Shown here: positions 10,696 to 20,886 of the stretch, piece after piece
Position numbering within the stretch: the first letter of the stretch is position 1
Layout of the letters: each line of letters opens with the position of its first letter
Source: Tridacna crocea
Taxonomy: Eukaryota > Mollusca > Bivalvia > Cardiida > Cardiidae
Direction of reading: 5' to 3'
Length of the DNA stretch: 64,000 bases
Assembly (NCBI GenBank): GCA_943736015.1
Contig: OX031069.1
Coordinates: forward strand, 38,722,728-38,786,727
Program-made: the position numbers and the translations under genes
Notes under the pieces: generated by a model
Databases searched by the model: none
What the model saw: the letters and a program-made list of their open reading frames with translations, nothing else
What the model was told of the DNA's origin: nothing

Positions 10696-11117
10696 AATTT
10701 TATTTCGCGCTGAAAAAAAAGCTAAGATCGAAAAAAAAAAATAAAAAGAAACGACCTAATCATGTGCGACAATGTATGGTTTCCTTTGACCCAACACACA
10801 TTTAGTGTAAGTGGTAAAACTTGTTCAGAGGTATCAGAATTACTTTATGTCCATGCTGACTAGTTATTTTCGCCAAACTTCCAGCAGAGTTTCTGACTCA
10901 CTTCTTGATTATTTCTTCGGTTCTGAATGTCCAGTACGGACTTTGCCGAGAGTAGACGCCGAGGAATATCGGAGTTTATCGACACAAAATCAAATCTGTA
11001 AACGCCGTAAATACGAAGACGGAAAGCAAATATTAGTATGGTTGACGGACATGGAAAAAATCGAGTTGACATATTGATAAAAGGAGACACACAGATTTTA
11101 ATAATGATAATGATAAG

Positions 11118-11328
11118 AATGAACGAACGTACAAACGAACGAACCAACGAACGAACCAACAACCGAAGGAGTGAAAGAACAAAGGAACGTACGTGCAAGC
11201 GAGAGCGAGCGTGCGAACGAACGAACTAACGAGCATGCGTGTAAGAGAACGAACGAATGAACGGACGAAAGAACAGATGATTGAACAAACGCACGCACGT
11301 ACGCGGACATACGTTTAAACGAACGAAA
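11118..11328 (+). repeat. Degenerate (GAAC)n tetranucleotide tract
   Basis: About 210 bases are dominated by GAAC/GAAT/GAGC/GCAC variants, with no pure run longer than a few units. Translations of either strand (arginine/asparagine/glutamate or serine/phenylalanine/valine repeats) are artefacts of this tract. Confidence 0.9.
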
Positions 11329-11589
11329 AGGGTAAATATGCTTCACACATATTTGTAAGTAATACCTTTGATATATGACTTCATGTGAACAAAACAAAAA
11401 GAAAAAAACACACACAATTGGTTGAAACGCAGTATTTCTGTTTTCGAAAAAAACTCGCTCTGTCAAAAATGGGTGTGAGTCTTCAGTGCGCTTAAAACAG
11501 AGAAAAGCAATTTTTCGCTTCATGACTTTGCAAATGATCAGTTAAAATCAAATATTCTAGATCCTTGAAGAAAGATTAAAGATAGCGAT

Positions 11590-11820
11590 TTAAGCCTTTA
11601 CCGCACAAGAATAGTTTTAAAGATTCTTTTAAGAAAAACCTTTTGAAAACATTGTGTGACAAGGAGAAAATGCTGGTCTAGTTCTAGCATTTTCTCCTTT
11701 TCACACAATGTTTTCAGTCCTTTCAAAGAAAAATTGCACCATTTGAGCCAGACTGAAATTGTCGACTGCAAATGCTGTAAATTTGGACAAAGCTAGAGTT
11801 TTGTCTTCTAGTTAAGGGTC
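11590..11820 (-). mobile_element. Pal-A MITE
   Basis: Left end TTAAGCCTTTACCGCAC. The hairpin outer arms TTGTGTGACAAGG and CCTTTTCACACAA are altered. The right flank has GTCGACTGCAAATGC and the right terminus is GTTAAGG. Confidence 0.8.
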
Positions 11821-12165
11821 GAGTGCCACAGTTAATTTCACCTCTTTGGCGCACTAAAAGACTTTTTTGTAGTATATGCAATAGAGAAAACAGTAATGTA
11901 TAAATGATACCATTGAACAAAATATCAACCTTCCTGAAAAATAAAAGGAAATTGTCAAAGGCTATATTGAAGTAGCCGTTATGTTTTCCTTGAAAACAAC
12001 ATTTATTTTGAAAGAAAGTTCGGTCCCTTTTCGAACCTAAAGGAGAACTGTACTGTAGAATAATTTCTTAGTATTCGAGGCTGTAAAAAAAATCTAAAAT
12101 TTGTGATTAAAAAAGAAAAACCGAGTCATGGATTCATGTTCGTACGTCTCTTATACATACGTAAA

Positions 12166-12340
12166 ATAGCATTCCCTGAAAAGGCTACGTAGCCTTTTTA
12201 TGGCAGTTTTTAGATTTTGCGCCAAAAGTCATAGTAGCGGCCAAAGGCAAATAAAGAAGGTTTTAAAATGCACCTAAATTTAAATCATACCATATAAAAA
12301 TATGCATAGAGATTATTGTGAAGTTGACAATCGCTTATTG
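12166..12340. repeat. Composite of Rep-I and Rep-J fragments
   Basis: AAAAGGCTACGTAGCC with TTTTTAGATTTTGCGCC (12178-12225) matches Rep-I. The next ~95 bases (CATACCATATAAAAATATG, GATTATTGTGAAGTTGACA) match one arm of Rep-J. Either the two families overlap or this is a recombined relic. Confidence 0.6.
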
Positions 12341-12576
12341 TGCAGTTGGTCGAAACAGATTCCCCGTGTCATATATTTTTTCCAAGAAAAACGTGCCTTC
12401 AATAACAATACGGAGTAATGGAAGTGTATGACATATTTCATTCTTAGAAAATTTCATTCGTGACTGGGTTTTTTAACCTTCATCTTTTCCAGTAAATCCA
12501 TTACTGTATAAACTTGTTCTGGATATGTCATTTTTTTTTAAGAATTGAGGGAAGGGACAACATTCCATGCATTCGT

Positions 12577-12656
12577 TTAACCTTGAAGGTGTTAAGCGCG
12601 ACTCACTGACCTTTGCGGACAGTGTAGATCAAGATCAGACTGCACAGAACAACATT
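12577..12656 (+). mobile_element. Pal-C with outer TTAA end, truncated
   Basis: TTAACCTTGAAGGTGTTAAG, GCGACTCACTGACC and TTGCGGACAGTGTAG lead into GATCAAGATCAGACTGCAC, where the hairpin stops at its loop. It shows the outer half that most Pal-C copies lack. Confidence 0.65.
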
Positions 12657-12777
12657 ATTCACATTATTTAGATTTTATCTGAGCTTTGCTCTGGCAATAG
12701 GGGACTTAATGCATTCCCGTAATGCATTGCACCAATTACGCCATCACATCATTATGGAATACTAATAGCCACTTCTT

Positions 12778-12995
12778 TTAACAACTGAATTTTAGACTGG
12801 TCCAAATTGTAAGCATTTGCAGACGACAAAATAAAGGTGACTAAAAAATTGAAATTTGTCCTGGGAAAGGGTAGAAAACACTGTGGGAAAAGGAGAAAAT
12901 GCTGGTTACCAGCATTTTCTCCTTTTCCCACAGTGTTTTCAAAAGGCTTCTTTCTCATGGGCGTCAAAAGTAGGGATTGTGTGGTAATGGGTTAA
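12778..12995 (+). mobile_element. Pal-A MITE
   Basis: TTAACAACTGAATTTTAG lacks a few terminal bases. The hairpin 12875-12940 is perfect, including CACTG/CAGTG in both arms, and the right end GGTAATGGGTTAA is intact. Confidence 0.9.
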
Positions 12996-13014
12996 ACATT
13001 AAATAGACTGGTCT

Positions 13015-13148
13015 TGGACACAAAGAAAATGGACCAACAACGAAAATGTTCGGCCCAGGTCAGCCTGCCCACACAGCGCACACTAACCTGGGTCGATAGT
13101 TTTCGCAGGTGCGCCAAGCAACCTTTTCAGAGAGTATGGTTCATGTAT
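13015..13148. mobile_element. Pal-E element
   Basis: CGGCCCAGGTCAGCCTG pairs loosely with AACCTGGGTCGATAG. The flanks match the Pal-E outer frame (AAAATGGACC, CAGAGAGTATGGTTCAT). Confidence 0.6.
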
Positions 13149-13199
13149 TAAACTCCTATGCCGAAGACATGAACACGGTGGCTGACAATAAACTTTCCT

Positions 13200-13576
13200 G
13201 AAATTTATACAGTCGTTGACGGCGCATGTCATAGGCCTATTCTTCGAACATCTCACCCGTCTGCTATGACGCATCACTTCCCCCAGTTTTGGGGGGATTG
13301 CAGTAATACGCGCTATAAAGTAGCAATGAAGTAAATGGCTTTTATCAATGCGATTGAGGAGAAATCACGCCTGTTTTAGCTCCAGATTTCTCTAAACTGC
13401 TGATCGTAGCTGAATGAATCGCGGTAGTTAGCGTTTTATTGGATAAAAGTTTAGTTTATTTAGTTTGAAATTGAAAGTAACGGTTGTTGCGAAGAAAAGT
13501 AGTCCGGTTCTGTACCCAGAATGCCCAAATTAGATAGATGTGCATTTGTAGGATGCCATCTAGCGGGAGATAATGC
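13200..13576 (+). repeat. Rep-H dispersed repeat, near full length
   Basis: About 350 bp shared with 32934-33320, 37198-37553 and 45505-46105. Landmarks: GCGCATGTCAT, CTGCTATGACGCATCACTT, TTTTAGCTCCAGATTTCTC, AAGTAGTCCGGTTCTGTACC and the end GCCATCTAGCGGGAGATAATG (one base short here). No protein-like frame is conserved between copies. Confidence 0.85.
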
Positions 13577-13613
13577 TGACACAGATTATTATCTTATATG
13601 TTTGACTAAAAAA

Positions 13614-13680
13614 GCGGACAACATAGATCAAGATCAGACTGCACAGAACGTGCAGTCTGATCTTGATCTATGCCGTCCAC
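13614..13680. mobile_element. Pal-C hairpin, near perfect
   Basis: GCGGACAACATAGATCAAG and its partner CTTGATCTATGCCGTCC flank a symmetric ATCAGACTGCAC core. It begins ~40 bases after Rep-H ends. Confidence 0.85.
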
Positions 13681-13822
13681 CGAAGCCTTTTATTTTTTTT
13701 AATCCAATTTCTTTGAAAAGGGTACAGATCATTGCGTGACATCGCTTTTAGATTCTCCCTAATATCATTTTATGATTTATGGATGAATCGTGAAGCCTGA
13801 TATTACCATGATATCTATCCCT

Positions 13823-14049
13823 TTAACTCTTTCCCAAACAAACTCTGGTTTTACGTGTCTGCAGTACAAGTCTTTTGAAAACACTGTGGGAAAAGGAGAA
13901 ATTGCTCGTAACGAGCAATTTCTCCTTTTCCCACAGTGTTTTCCTCCCATTTGGAGAACTTTCTACCATTTTCACCGAGTTTGAAATTGTCGTCTGCGAA
14001 CCCTTTCAGTTTGGAAGAGTCTAAAACGTGTTGTTTATAAAAGGGTTAA
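13823..14049 (-). mobile_element. Pal-A/Pal-B hybrid MITE
   Basis: Pal-A ends (TTAACTCTTTCCC... AAAGGGTTAA) and right flank (GTCGTCTGCGAACC), with the central GAAATTGCTCGTAACG replacing the usual ATGCTGG. Its right TTAA is the left TTAA of the next element. Confidence 0.9.
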
Positions 14050-14261
14050 CTCTTTACTGCACGACAGACCCGTCCGTATTGAAAGCATTTGCAGTCGATA
14101 AGATAACTTTGACTCAAAAACCTGAAATTAGAATTTGGTTTTGGAAGAGAAGAAAACTTTGTGAAAAATAGAGAAAATGCTGGTGACCACTATTTTCTAC
14201 AATATTTTCAAAGGTCCTTTTACTCAGGGTCGTTAAAACCGATTGTATGGTAAAGAATTAA
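14046..14261 (+). mobile_element. Pal-A MITE sharing a TTAA with its neighbour
   Basis: TTAACTCTTTACTGCACGAC to GTAAAGAATTAA. The hairpin is reduced to AGAGAAAATGCTGG with a short right arm. Confidence 0.8.
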
Positions 14262-14410
14262 AACGTAAAGTCTTTATTAAGACGTTTTGTAGATGCCTTT
14301 TGCTTTTGAGATGTTCAGATTAAGGTCAAACGTTGCATATTGTATAGTTTGCACTTTTCCTGTATTAAACTGATCTTTTTTAAGATATTTGAAATCGGAC
14401 CTCGTCCTCC

Positions 14411-14615
14411 TTAACTCTTTACCACACGAGAAAACTTTAGTCCAAATTGAAAACATTTGCAGACGACAAAATTAACTCGACTCAATACCTGAAATTTGCT
14501 CTGGGAAGGGTAGAAAACACTGTGGGAAATGGAGAAAATGCTGGTCACCACAGTGTTTTCAAAAGGCTTCTTTCTCAGGGGCGTCAAAAGTAGGGATTGT
14601 GTGGTAATGGGTTAA
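14411..14615 (+). mobile_element. Pal-A MITE with collapsed hairpin
   Basis: TTAACTCTTTACCACAC to GGTAATGGGTTAA. The left arm runs to ATGCTGG, then jumps to CACCACAGTGTTTTC, so most of the right arm is deleted. Confidence 0.85.
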
Positions 14616-14921
14616 TAAAGATTGTTTTTTTTTTTGTTAACTGGATAAAGTCTTTTTCGTCTGAAATGTGAAGAACAAGGATCCTACGTTACATAGAGGA
14701 CAGTTTATACCGCACGTTACTTCGCTTGTGCTAATTCTTTGAAAATATTTTGAAACAATGGCAACAACTGTTGCAGATTTCCTTTTTTTTAATTCTAATT
14801 GAAAACGGCAGTTTCATTCAGAATGCAACGCAGACGGGTTTTAATAATGATATGAAAATTTCAAAGGACTACGTGCTCGTACAATGCATGGAAACCATTC
14901 ATTTTTCTGACTTATTTACTG

Positions 14922-14929
14922 ACTGTCTA

Positions 14930-14967
<38 letters not shown>
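14922..14967 (+). repeat. (GTCT)n microsatellite
   Basis: About eleven tetranucleotide units with one early interruption. Confidence 0.95.
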
Positions 14968-14969
<2 letters not shown>

Positions 14970-14985
14970 CCTGGTCCTTTGGCAT

Positions 14986-15107
14986 GTAGAAAATTGACTG
15001 ATAGCGAAAAGTTTCGAATCAGGTCAGCCTGTGCGGCCAGCTCATGCTGACCGGGGTCGATACTTTTGCTGATGCAGTAAACAGCTCTTTTCACAGAGCA
15101 CGGCTCA
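14986..15107. mobile_element. Pal-E element
   Basis: GATAGCGAAAAGTTTCG, AGGTCAGCCTGTGCGG, TGCTGACCGGGGTCGATAC, then the outer end CTTTTCACAGAGCACGGC. The same end is seen at 20354 (reversed) and 52174. Confidence 0.75.
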
Positions 15108-15139
15108 TTCTCTTGACAAGTCTAAAATGTGTCGTTTGT

Positions 15140-15374
15140 TTAACTCTTTCCCAAACGATAAAATTTTAGACTGGTCCAAATTGAAAGCATTTGAAGACAG
15201 CAAAATAGGTAAAAACGCCACTCAAAAATTGAAACTTGTCCATGGAAGAGTAGAAAACATTGCGGGAAAAGGAGAAAATGCTGGTAAGCAGCATGTTCTC
15301 CTTTTCTCGCAATGTTTTCAGAAGGCTTATTCCTCAGGGTCGGTAAAACCAGGAATTGTTTGGGAAAGGGTTAA
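15140..15374 (+). mobile_element. Pal-A MITE (TTTCCC-end variant)
   Basis: TTAACTCTTTCCCAAACG to GTTTGGGAAAGGGTTAA, a terminal variant shared with 50699 and 13823. The hairpin centre is GGTAAGCAGC. Confidence 0.9.
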
Positions 15375-15857
15375 GAGGTAAGAGACGGTTAGAAACTCGA
15401 CAACTTCATTAATATGCGCTCACGATTCATAACGTGCGAGGTTTCCGTTTGACAAATCTATTCTTAATTATCAGGAACATACCGGTTTTCAATATTATCA
15501 CACACCCGGACCATATTTCTGGAATATTTCAGTGGGCATTTGTCACATGCAACGAAAAGTTATGTTAAATGAAACGCTTAGGAGTGTTATTCTACCCCAC
15601 CTAAATGATAAGTCTGTAGGTGACTTCGAACAATAGAATATAATTAGAACACATTGTCACGTTCCTCCACACCAGATGCTCACTCCCTGTGTCAGTAACA
15701 CATGTAATAAACATGGCATTTCCGGTGTTAAATATCCGCCCGCTTCCTGCCACAGGCAACAGTGACAGATGACAGAGGGAATAAGAGCCAAATTGGGTTA
15801 AATGGCTAAAAGAAAATTATGGCATAGGTCTCATTTTTATCTAAAAGCATGTTCACG
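15375..15857. other. No recognisable feature
   Basis: No repeat family or coding frame was seen between the Pal-A copy and the next element. Confidence 0.45.
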
Positions 15858-16345
15858 CTGGTGAAATGCAGAGGAATGACCCTCCCCTACAAAATGACCT
15901 ATGGGTCATTTCTCTACGTAGAGAAATGACCCATGGGTCATTTCTCGGTGTAGAGGAATGACCCGGGCCATTCCTCTACGTAGTGAAATGACTTCTAGGG
16001 TCATTTTGTGGTATTTGTCGAAGACAATACCACTATGAGTTCAAGACTGAATTTTGATAACCATGTATCATCTGATTTTGTGCAAAGCCGAAGGAAATAA
16101 ATCCAGTTAAACTGATTTTTTCTCAGGCAAATGAGTTTTTCGGTGGCACTCAGATATGTAATTTGAAATGACATATTAAAATACAGTGGGCGAGGCCATC
16201 GATCGTTGAGATACTTATTTTTGATTGAAAATAGCTTCTCTCGCTCATACCCTTTTATTGGCGTAATGATATATATTTTTTTTATACGTAGAATAATGAC
16301 CGGGGTCATTTTGTAGGGGAGGGTCATTTCTCTACCTTACACCGG
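15858..16345. mobile_element. 488-bp element with ~42-bp terminal inverted repeats
   Basis: The left CTGGTGAAATGCAGAGG, AATGACCCTCCCC and TACAAAATGACC are mirrored at the right end, where the reverse complement begins CCGGTGTAAGGTAGAG. Inside the left end, AAATGACCCATGGGTCATTT-type palindromes are repeated three to four times up to ~16003. The interior is Rep-M. No reading frame of transposase size is present, so it is non-autonomous. The superfamily is not recognised. Confidence 0.8.
16004..16285 (+). repeat. Rep-M, copy inside the 15858 element
   Basis: Starts at TTTTGTGGTATTTGTCG, contains AGGCAAATGAGTTTTTCGG and TTTTTGATTGAAAATAGC, and ends near TTTTATTGGCGTAATGATA. The reverse copy at 47541-47806 has the same limits but none of the terminal inverted repeats. 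Confidence 0.85.
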
Positions 16346-16484
16346 CCATGTCGTGTTAAGGATAAGGGTTTAATAAGGTCTACCCTTATCCTAAACAAAT
16401 TAAATTGCAAACAAAACATAAATACCTTGGTTAATCAATTGCTACTCGAATTGAATGGTGCACGACCGAAACTGCAATTAGACT

Positions 16485-16549
16485 AGCGGAAAGTGTAGAG
16501 CATGTTCAGACTAAGCGTATGCAACCTGAACGTGCTTAACACTCTCCAC
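16485..16549. mobile_element. Degenerate Pal-D/E hairpin
   Basis: GCGGAAAGTGTAGAGCATG pairs loosely with GAACGTGCTTAACACTC. Confidence 0.4.
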
Positions 16550-16559
16550 AAAATACTTC

Positions 16560-16655
16560 GATGTATGCTGTTTAAAGCTGTTTTCAGCATTATTTAGATT
16601 ATATCGTGGCGGCCAGTCCACCTATCCAGCACTTTCAATTCAGACTGAGGGCACT
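16560..16655 (-). mobile_element. SINE-gamma 3' fragment
   Basis: GCTGTTTTCAGCATTATTTAG and GGCGGCCAGTCCACCTATCC (with the leading bases) are the reverse of the SINE-gamma tail. Confidence 0.55.
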
Positions 16656-16681
16656 TTGATATTGATCTTGAAGTATACGCC

Positions 16682-16910
16682 TTAACCCTTTACTCCATAG
16701 ATACCCATTTCTACGCATTGCTTGTAGGAGCCTTTGGAAAACATTGTGGCAAAAGGTGAAATTGCTCGTCACGAGCAATTTCACCTTTTGCCACAATGTT
16801 TTCTATGCTATCAAAAGGTGTCATATAAACATACGAAACAACTTCATCCTTGCTGTTATTTAGGATCAGTTAGAGATACCATAGAAATGCCTTATGGTGT
16901 AAAGGGTTAA
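16682..16910 (+). mobile_element. Pal-B MITE, intact ends
   Basis: TTAACCCTTTACTCCATAG to GTAAAGGGTTAA, 229 bp. The hairpin TTGTGGCAAAAGGTGAAATT with its mirror is perfect. It is one of the three best Pal-B copies. Confidence 0.95.
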
Positions 16911-17228
16911 GTAAATCGCCCCCATAAGAAGCATGGAAACAGAGAGCATGGAATTTTCCCGGATAATTTCTTTTAATTCAAGGCAATATTTTACTTCAAA
17001 TCCAGTAAGAGCTGTTATAATTTAGGAAACAAAATTAACAGCGATACTTTTCAGAATGCTAAATTATGACAGCTGAAGTATCGTAAAATTGTTACAGTTG
17101 AAGGGCTTGAAATGAAATTGAAACAGGGTTTAAAACCTCTCATCCAGGCTTTCAAAAATAATTGTTTAGTTGCAGCAGAGATAATGAACTTTTTGGCATA
17201 TGCCACCGCCTTTATCTGTTAAGACAAC

Positions 17229-17300
17229 TCGGCTCTTAATCAAATGACAAAAATTTAGTCTTGTTCATTTTGAAAGGATTTGCAGACAAGAAATTCAAGT
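17229..17300 (+). mobile_element. Pal-A left-flank fragment
   Basis: CTCTTAATCAAATGACAAAA, TTTTGAAAGGATTTGCAGAC; no hairpin follows. Confidence 0.45.
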
Positions 17301-17519
17301 GTTCACAGTATTGGCTGTATGGTACGTAAGGTGGCATGAGAGTTGGAAACTTGTTCGAATCATGTCGCCCCGAGCCGAAGGCGTGAACTTACCTTAAAAG
17401 AGAATACTGAAATCACAACTTTCTTCCTTTTCTCTCACACAGTTTTTTTCTGGTTAGGGATTATCGCTGGTTCAATATTCACCCATGCACCATTAATGTT
17501 ATGTATCATTTTTCCTTGT

Positions 17520-17747
17520 TTAACCCACTACTACACAATCTCTACTTTTGAAGACTCGGAGAGAGATGCTTTTAGAAAACATTGCGGGAATAGAAAAAAT
17601 GCTGGAAATCAGCATTTTCTCCTTTTCCCATAATGTTTTCTTCACTTCATAAAACATTCTTCAAATTTTCAGTCACTAATATTTTGTCGTCTGCAAATGC
17701 TTTCGATTTGGACAAGCCTAAGATATTGTTGTTTGATAATGAGTTAA
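17520..17747 (-). mobile_element. Pal-A MITE
   Basis: TTAACCCACTACTACAC to TAATGAGTTAA. The hairpin centre GGAAATCAGC is not symmetric. The right flank TTGTCGTCTGCAAATGC is intact. Confidence 0.9.
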
Positions 17748-17918
17748 AAGGTATTTATCCTTCGAGCCACAATTCCGGTTATACCGTTACTAACGATGTT
17801 GGAAATCTTACTGTGAGATTATAAAAAAATCAGTAATTCCTTGCATTTTCGTACATATCATCCTTATTTTTGTTTTTGATCTCAAGCCATTTTTGCACTC
17901 GATCTTTTCAAAGTAACT

Positions 17919-18355
17919 GTAGCTTCCAAAGTAAACAAAGCGGGTGTTAAACTCCATTTCAATTTGAATTAGCCAAACCTAACCCTTACCATTTAGTAGA
18001 AGTATAGATGTTATTGTGAAGATGACCAATTGTTTTTGTCCGGTCGTGCAAAGTGTTAGTCCCGGGCAGAGAAGTTAATATCAAAACTATGTTAACATTT
18101 TCCTAGCTTACACCATCTTTTGCTTACTTAGTGCCTGATTTTAAAATTCATCTTTTTTTTATCAGCGACTAAAACTTTGACACACATACAAAATAACATA
18201 TTGTCATCTTCACAATAATTTCCATACTTTTAAAATGGTATGAAATAAATTTACAGACATTTTAACACCTGTACTGGGATTTTGGCCACTATTGGGCCTA
18301 TAGAAAAAAATCGAAGGAAATTCGGTGTATTGCCCCTTTAAAAGTTGAAGCTACG
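17919..18355. mobile_element. Rep-J foldback element
   Basis: The termini GTAGCTTC at 17919 and GAAGCTAC at 18348 are inverted. Internally, ACCATTTAGTAGAAGTATAG with TTATTGTGAAGATGAC (17988-18031) faces its reverse complement at 18207-18245. One arm recurs at 12250-12340. No coding capacity was seen. Confidence 0.55.
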
Positions 18356-18672
18356 CTATACAATGATAGTTTGACGCATTACTACGGGGCTACCACCACG
18401 TGATATATGAAGTGTTTCCTATTCTCATAAATATCCCTTTATGATAACCTCTTTACCGCGATTATCCTCCAAAGGGAACTTAAAAATATTCGCAGGAAAT
18501 TAATTTCCATTTGTTTTAGATTAGGATCCCCCGGATTAATTCCATATAATTTCGAGAGCGAAGTTATTAACTCATTTTTTTGTAAATATTCGTATAAAAA
18601 CGCAATGCAATTAGGAGGAAAAATCTAAATGCACACGTCTTTCATTGTCATTGGCTATGCTTTGGGTTTTTG

Positions 18673-18740
18673 TGGAAGGCATAGATCAAGATCAGACTGC
18701 ACAGAATGTGCAGTCTGATCTTGAATCTATACCTTCCGTT
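18673..18740. mobile_element. Pal-C hairpin
   Basis: GTGGAAGGCATAGATC pairs with GATTCAAG... ATACCTTCC around an intact ATCAGACTGCAC core. Confidence 0.8.
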
Positions 18741-19017
18741 TGATGAAACAAGCGCATAAGAAGAATCTTCCTAAGAGTATCAGTGAATTGTATCTTCGAC
18801 CGTTAATAGAGAGTATAGAAATATGGCATTACGAGTATACGTTATATTAGTGATCTATATTAATGATATTAACAATTAACTAATTTGATGCATTCAGGTT
18901 TGCTTTTACGAACATACTAGATTAAGATCAGACTAAAAACTATTTGCAACCTTATCGAACACAAATAGTGACCGTAAAAATATCTATGCCCACGAATTTT
19001 GATGAAAAGAAATCAAA

Positions 19018-19052
19018 TCGTCACGAGCAATTTCCCTTTTTGCCAAAATTTA
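19018..19052. mobile_element. Pal-B half-hairpin relic
   Basis: CGTCACGAGCAATTTCCC and TTTTGCC remain. The left arm is absent. Confidence 0.5.
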
Positions 19053-19221
19053 TAGGTGGTGTTCAAAATGAACACGGGAATCGCTGTTTAACGTCTCTAT
19101 CTTAGGACTTAGTAATTCAGTTATAATTGACCAGCCGTGGAATCGAGTCCAACGGCTATGTTAGAAGTACTGTTAGCCAACTCAAACTAAATAAAAATAG
19201 TATTAGTCTTTGGGTGAGGCG

Positions 19222-19334
19222 TTAAAGCCATGGTCACACCTCACGTAGTTGACCGTAGTAGCACTACGGTAGACTACGGTTGAAATTAACTTCGGACAAA
19301 TACGTGCATGACAGTAAATGTGACCATAGCTTAA
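19222..19334. mobile_element. 113-bp TTAA-ended MITE
   Basis: TTAAAGCCATGGTCACAC and TGTGACCATAGCTTAA are inverted termini with TTAA at both outer ends. The interior holds CCGTAGTAGCACTACGG, a short palindrome. It is a different family from Pal-A and Pal-B but has the same TTAA limits. Confidence 0.7.
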
Positions 19335-19620
19335 ATCAAGCTAAATATTCCGAGAAAGTTTAAGAAAAAAAAACATAGTTACCTTAAAGAGAGTTTCATC
19401 CTGTTACTGGCAAAACCCACCCTTACCCTTTTAGGGTATGAGGGCTTGCCCACACAAACGACCATGAATATGCGCAAAGTCTGCTATTCAGAGACAAAAA
19501 TATGGACGTGGTTATATTGTCATGAACTTGATATCTCTTTTTTTGAGATAACTTCATTACCTCAGGGCATCTGTCGAGCCCTGAAACTCAGGTCTTTATC
19601 TTTCAAGTTTGACTCAACAG

Positions 19621-19690
19621 ACGGACGGGTATAGAGCCAAGATCAGACTCCACGTTCTGTGCAGTCTGATTTTGATCTATGCCGTCCGCA
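19621..19690. mobile_element. Pal-C hairpin
   Basis: ACGGACGGGTATAG and CTATGCCGTCCGC flank a core with CACGTTCTGTGCAGTCTG; the left arm has several changes. Confidence 0.7.
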
Positions 19691-20353
19691 ACATTCCGTA
19701 CTTTCGCCTATGACACCGAAAGGTTAATTGTCCAACTCATTGCATTCTTCTATTTTTGTTTTTCTTTCCTGTGTACAAAAAAAGAAACCATTGAAGTGGC
19801 AAAAATCAAAGCATCGACCGATTTCTTCCATAATGTAAATATGCCCTGGCATTTTAACAGTTACTATTCATTCTTCGATCTGCCAATAAATGCATTATAT
19901 CTTAGACAAAAAAAAACTGAAAGAGAATGAAACTACATGCACTATACAAACGAACTAACGATGGTATTTGCTTGTTTATTTGTAGAACCGTCGATGAACT
20001 TGGCGTATTAGTAAAATCTCTAAACCTTACAGCTCCTTCATATTAGTGATAAACCGCCAGTCGCAGTCACTTGAAGCAAACAAAAGCTTGTCTTGAACCA
20101 TTAGCTTAGAATTTATAATGGAGAATTTCTTTCTTCGATCTTTGAGGACGGTTTGCAGTGCTGATAGACTTTTATTTGCATTTTAATGACATTAGATTGT
20201 ACAAGTTGATACCCGGAAACGGTGTAGTAAAAAGAAAATGCGTCTGAAATAAGCATAATGGTAAAAAGTTAATCTGACATAAAAATAAGGTTGATATTGA
20301 AAAATCTGAACCGATTACTCAATACATGTCATTTTCTTTTTTTATCACTATTT
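19691..20353. other. No recognisable feature
   Basis: The only repeated motif noticed is CTTCGATCTGCC followed by ATAAATGCATTATATCTTAG (19876-19908), which recurs at 22911-22943. Its family is unknown. Confidence 0.4.
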
Positions 20354-20473
20354 GAGCCGTGCTCTGTAAAAAGGGAACTTAATGCATCTGCGAAAAGTAT
20401 CGACCCAGGTCAGCCTGCGCTATCGGTCAATTTTCCGTATCAACGGACTAGTCTACCTAATGATTAAGTCAGT
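20354..20473. mobile_element. Pal-E element, hairpin truncated
   Basis: GAGCCGTGCTCTGTAAAAAG, TTAATGCATCTGCGAAAAG, GACCCAGGTCAGCCTGCGC. The right arm is missing, and CTGATTAAGTCA-like TGATTAAGTC closes it. Confidence 0.65.
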
Positions 20474-20886
20474 CTTTAGACAAAGTGGATTTTAAGAATC
20501 CCAAATTATGTTGTCTTGTTGTATGTCGACCACAAAAGCCCTATCACCCATAGCGTCAAGGGAATTATTTAAAGGAAGTGGAAACAGAAACCGGAAAATT
20601 TTATTTGAGACTCTCAGCATGAATGACAAAAAAGAACCTTTACATCATTTAGCGGCAAATTTGGCCCAATAACTAATTTATAGCAGTGGGGAAAAAAACC
20701 CGGGTTTGTAATCATGAAAAATATATTTTCAGAAGTTCTTTTAAGGTATCTAATTCCGCGTTCCTTCCATAAATTTGAATTTTCTTGGCGATCGATGGAG
20801 ATGTGGCGTAATGGGGCTTATAGTTTACATTCTTTTATTAACGCAACACCACAGGCATCTATACTTACTGAGGAAATTTGCACTGT

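Noticed and set aside
10811-11077. 88-codon plus-strand open frame
   Set aside because: Some coding-like composition after residue 40, but no recognisable domain, and it runs up to the GAAC tract. Not strong enough to list as a gene.
11098-11523. 141-codon minus-strand frame rich in S, F, V and R
   Set aside because: Translation of the degenerate GAAC microsatellite.
15858-16020. CRISPR-like spaced palindromes
   Set aside because: The AAATGACC palindromes are irregular, have no unique spacers and lie in the end of a terminal-inverted-repeat element in animal DNA.
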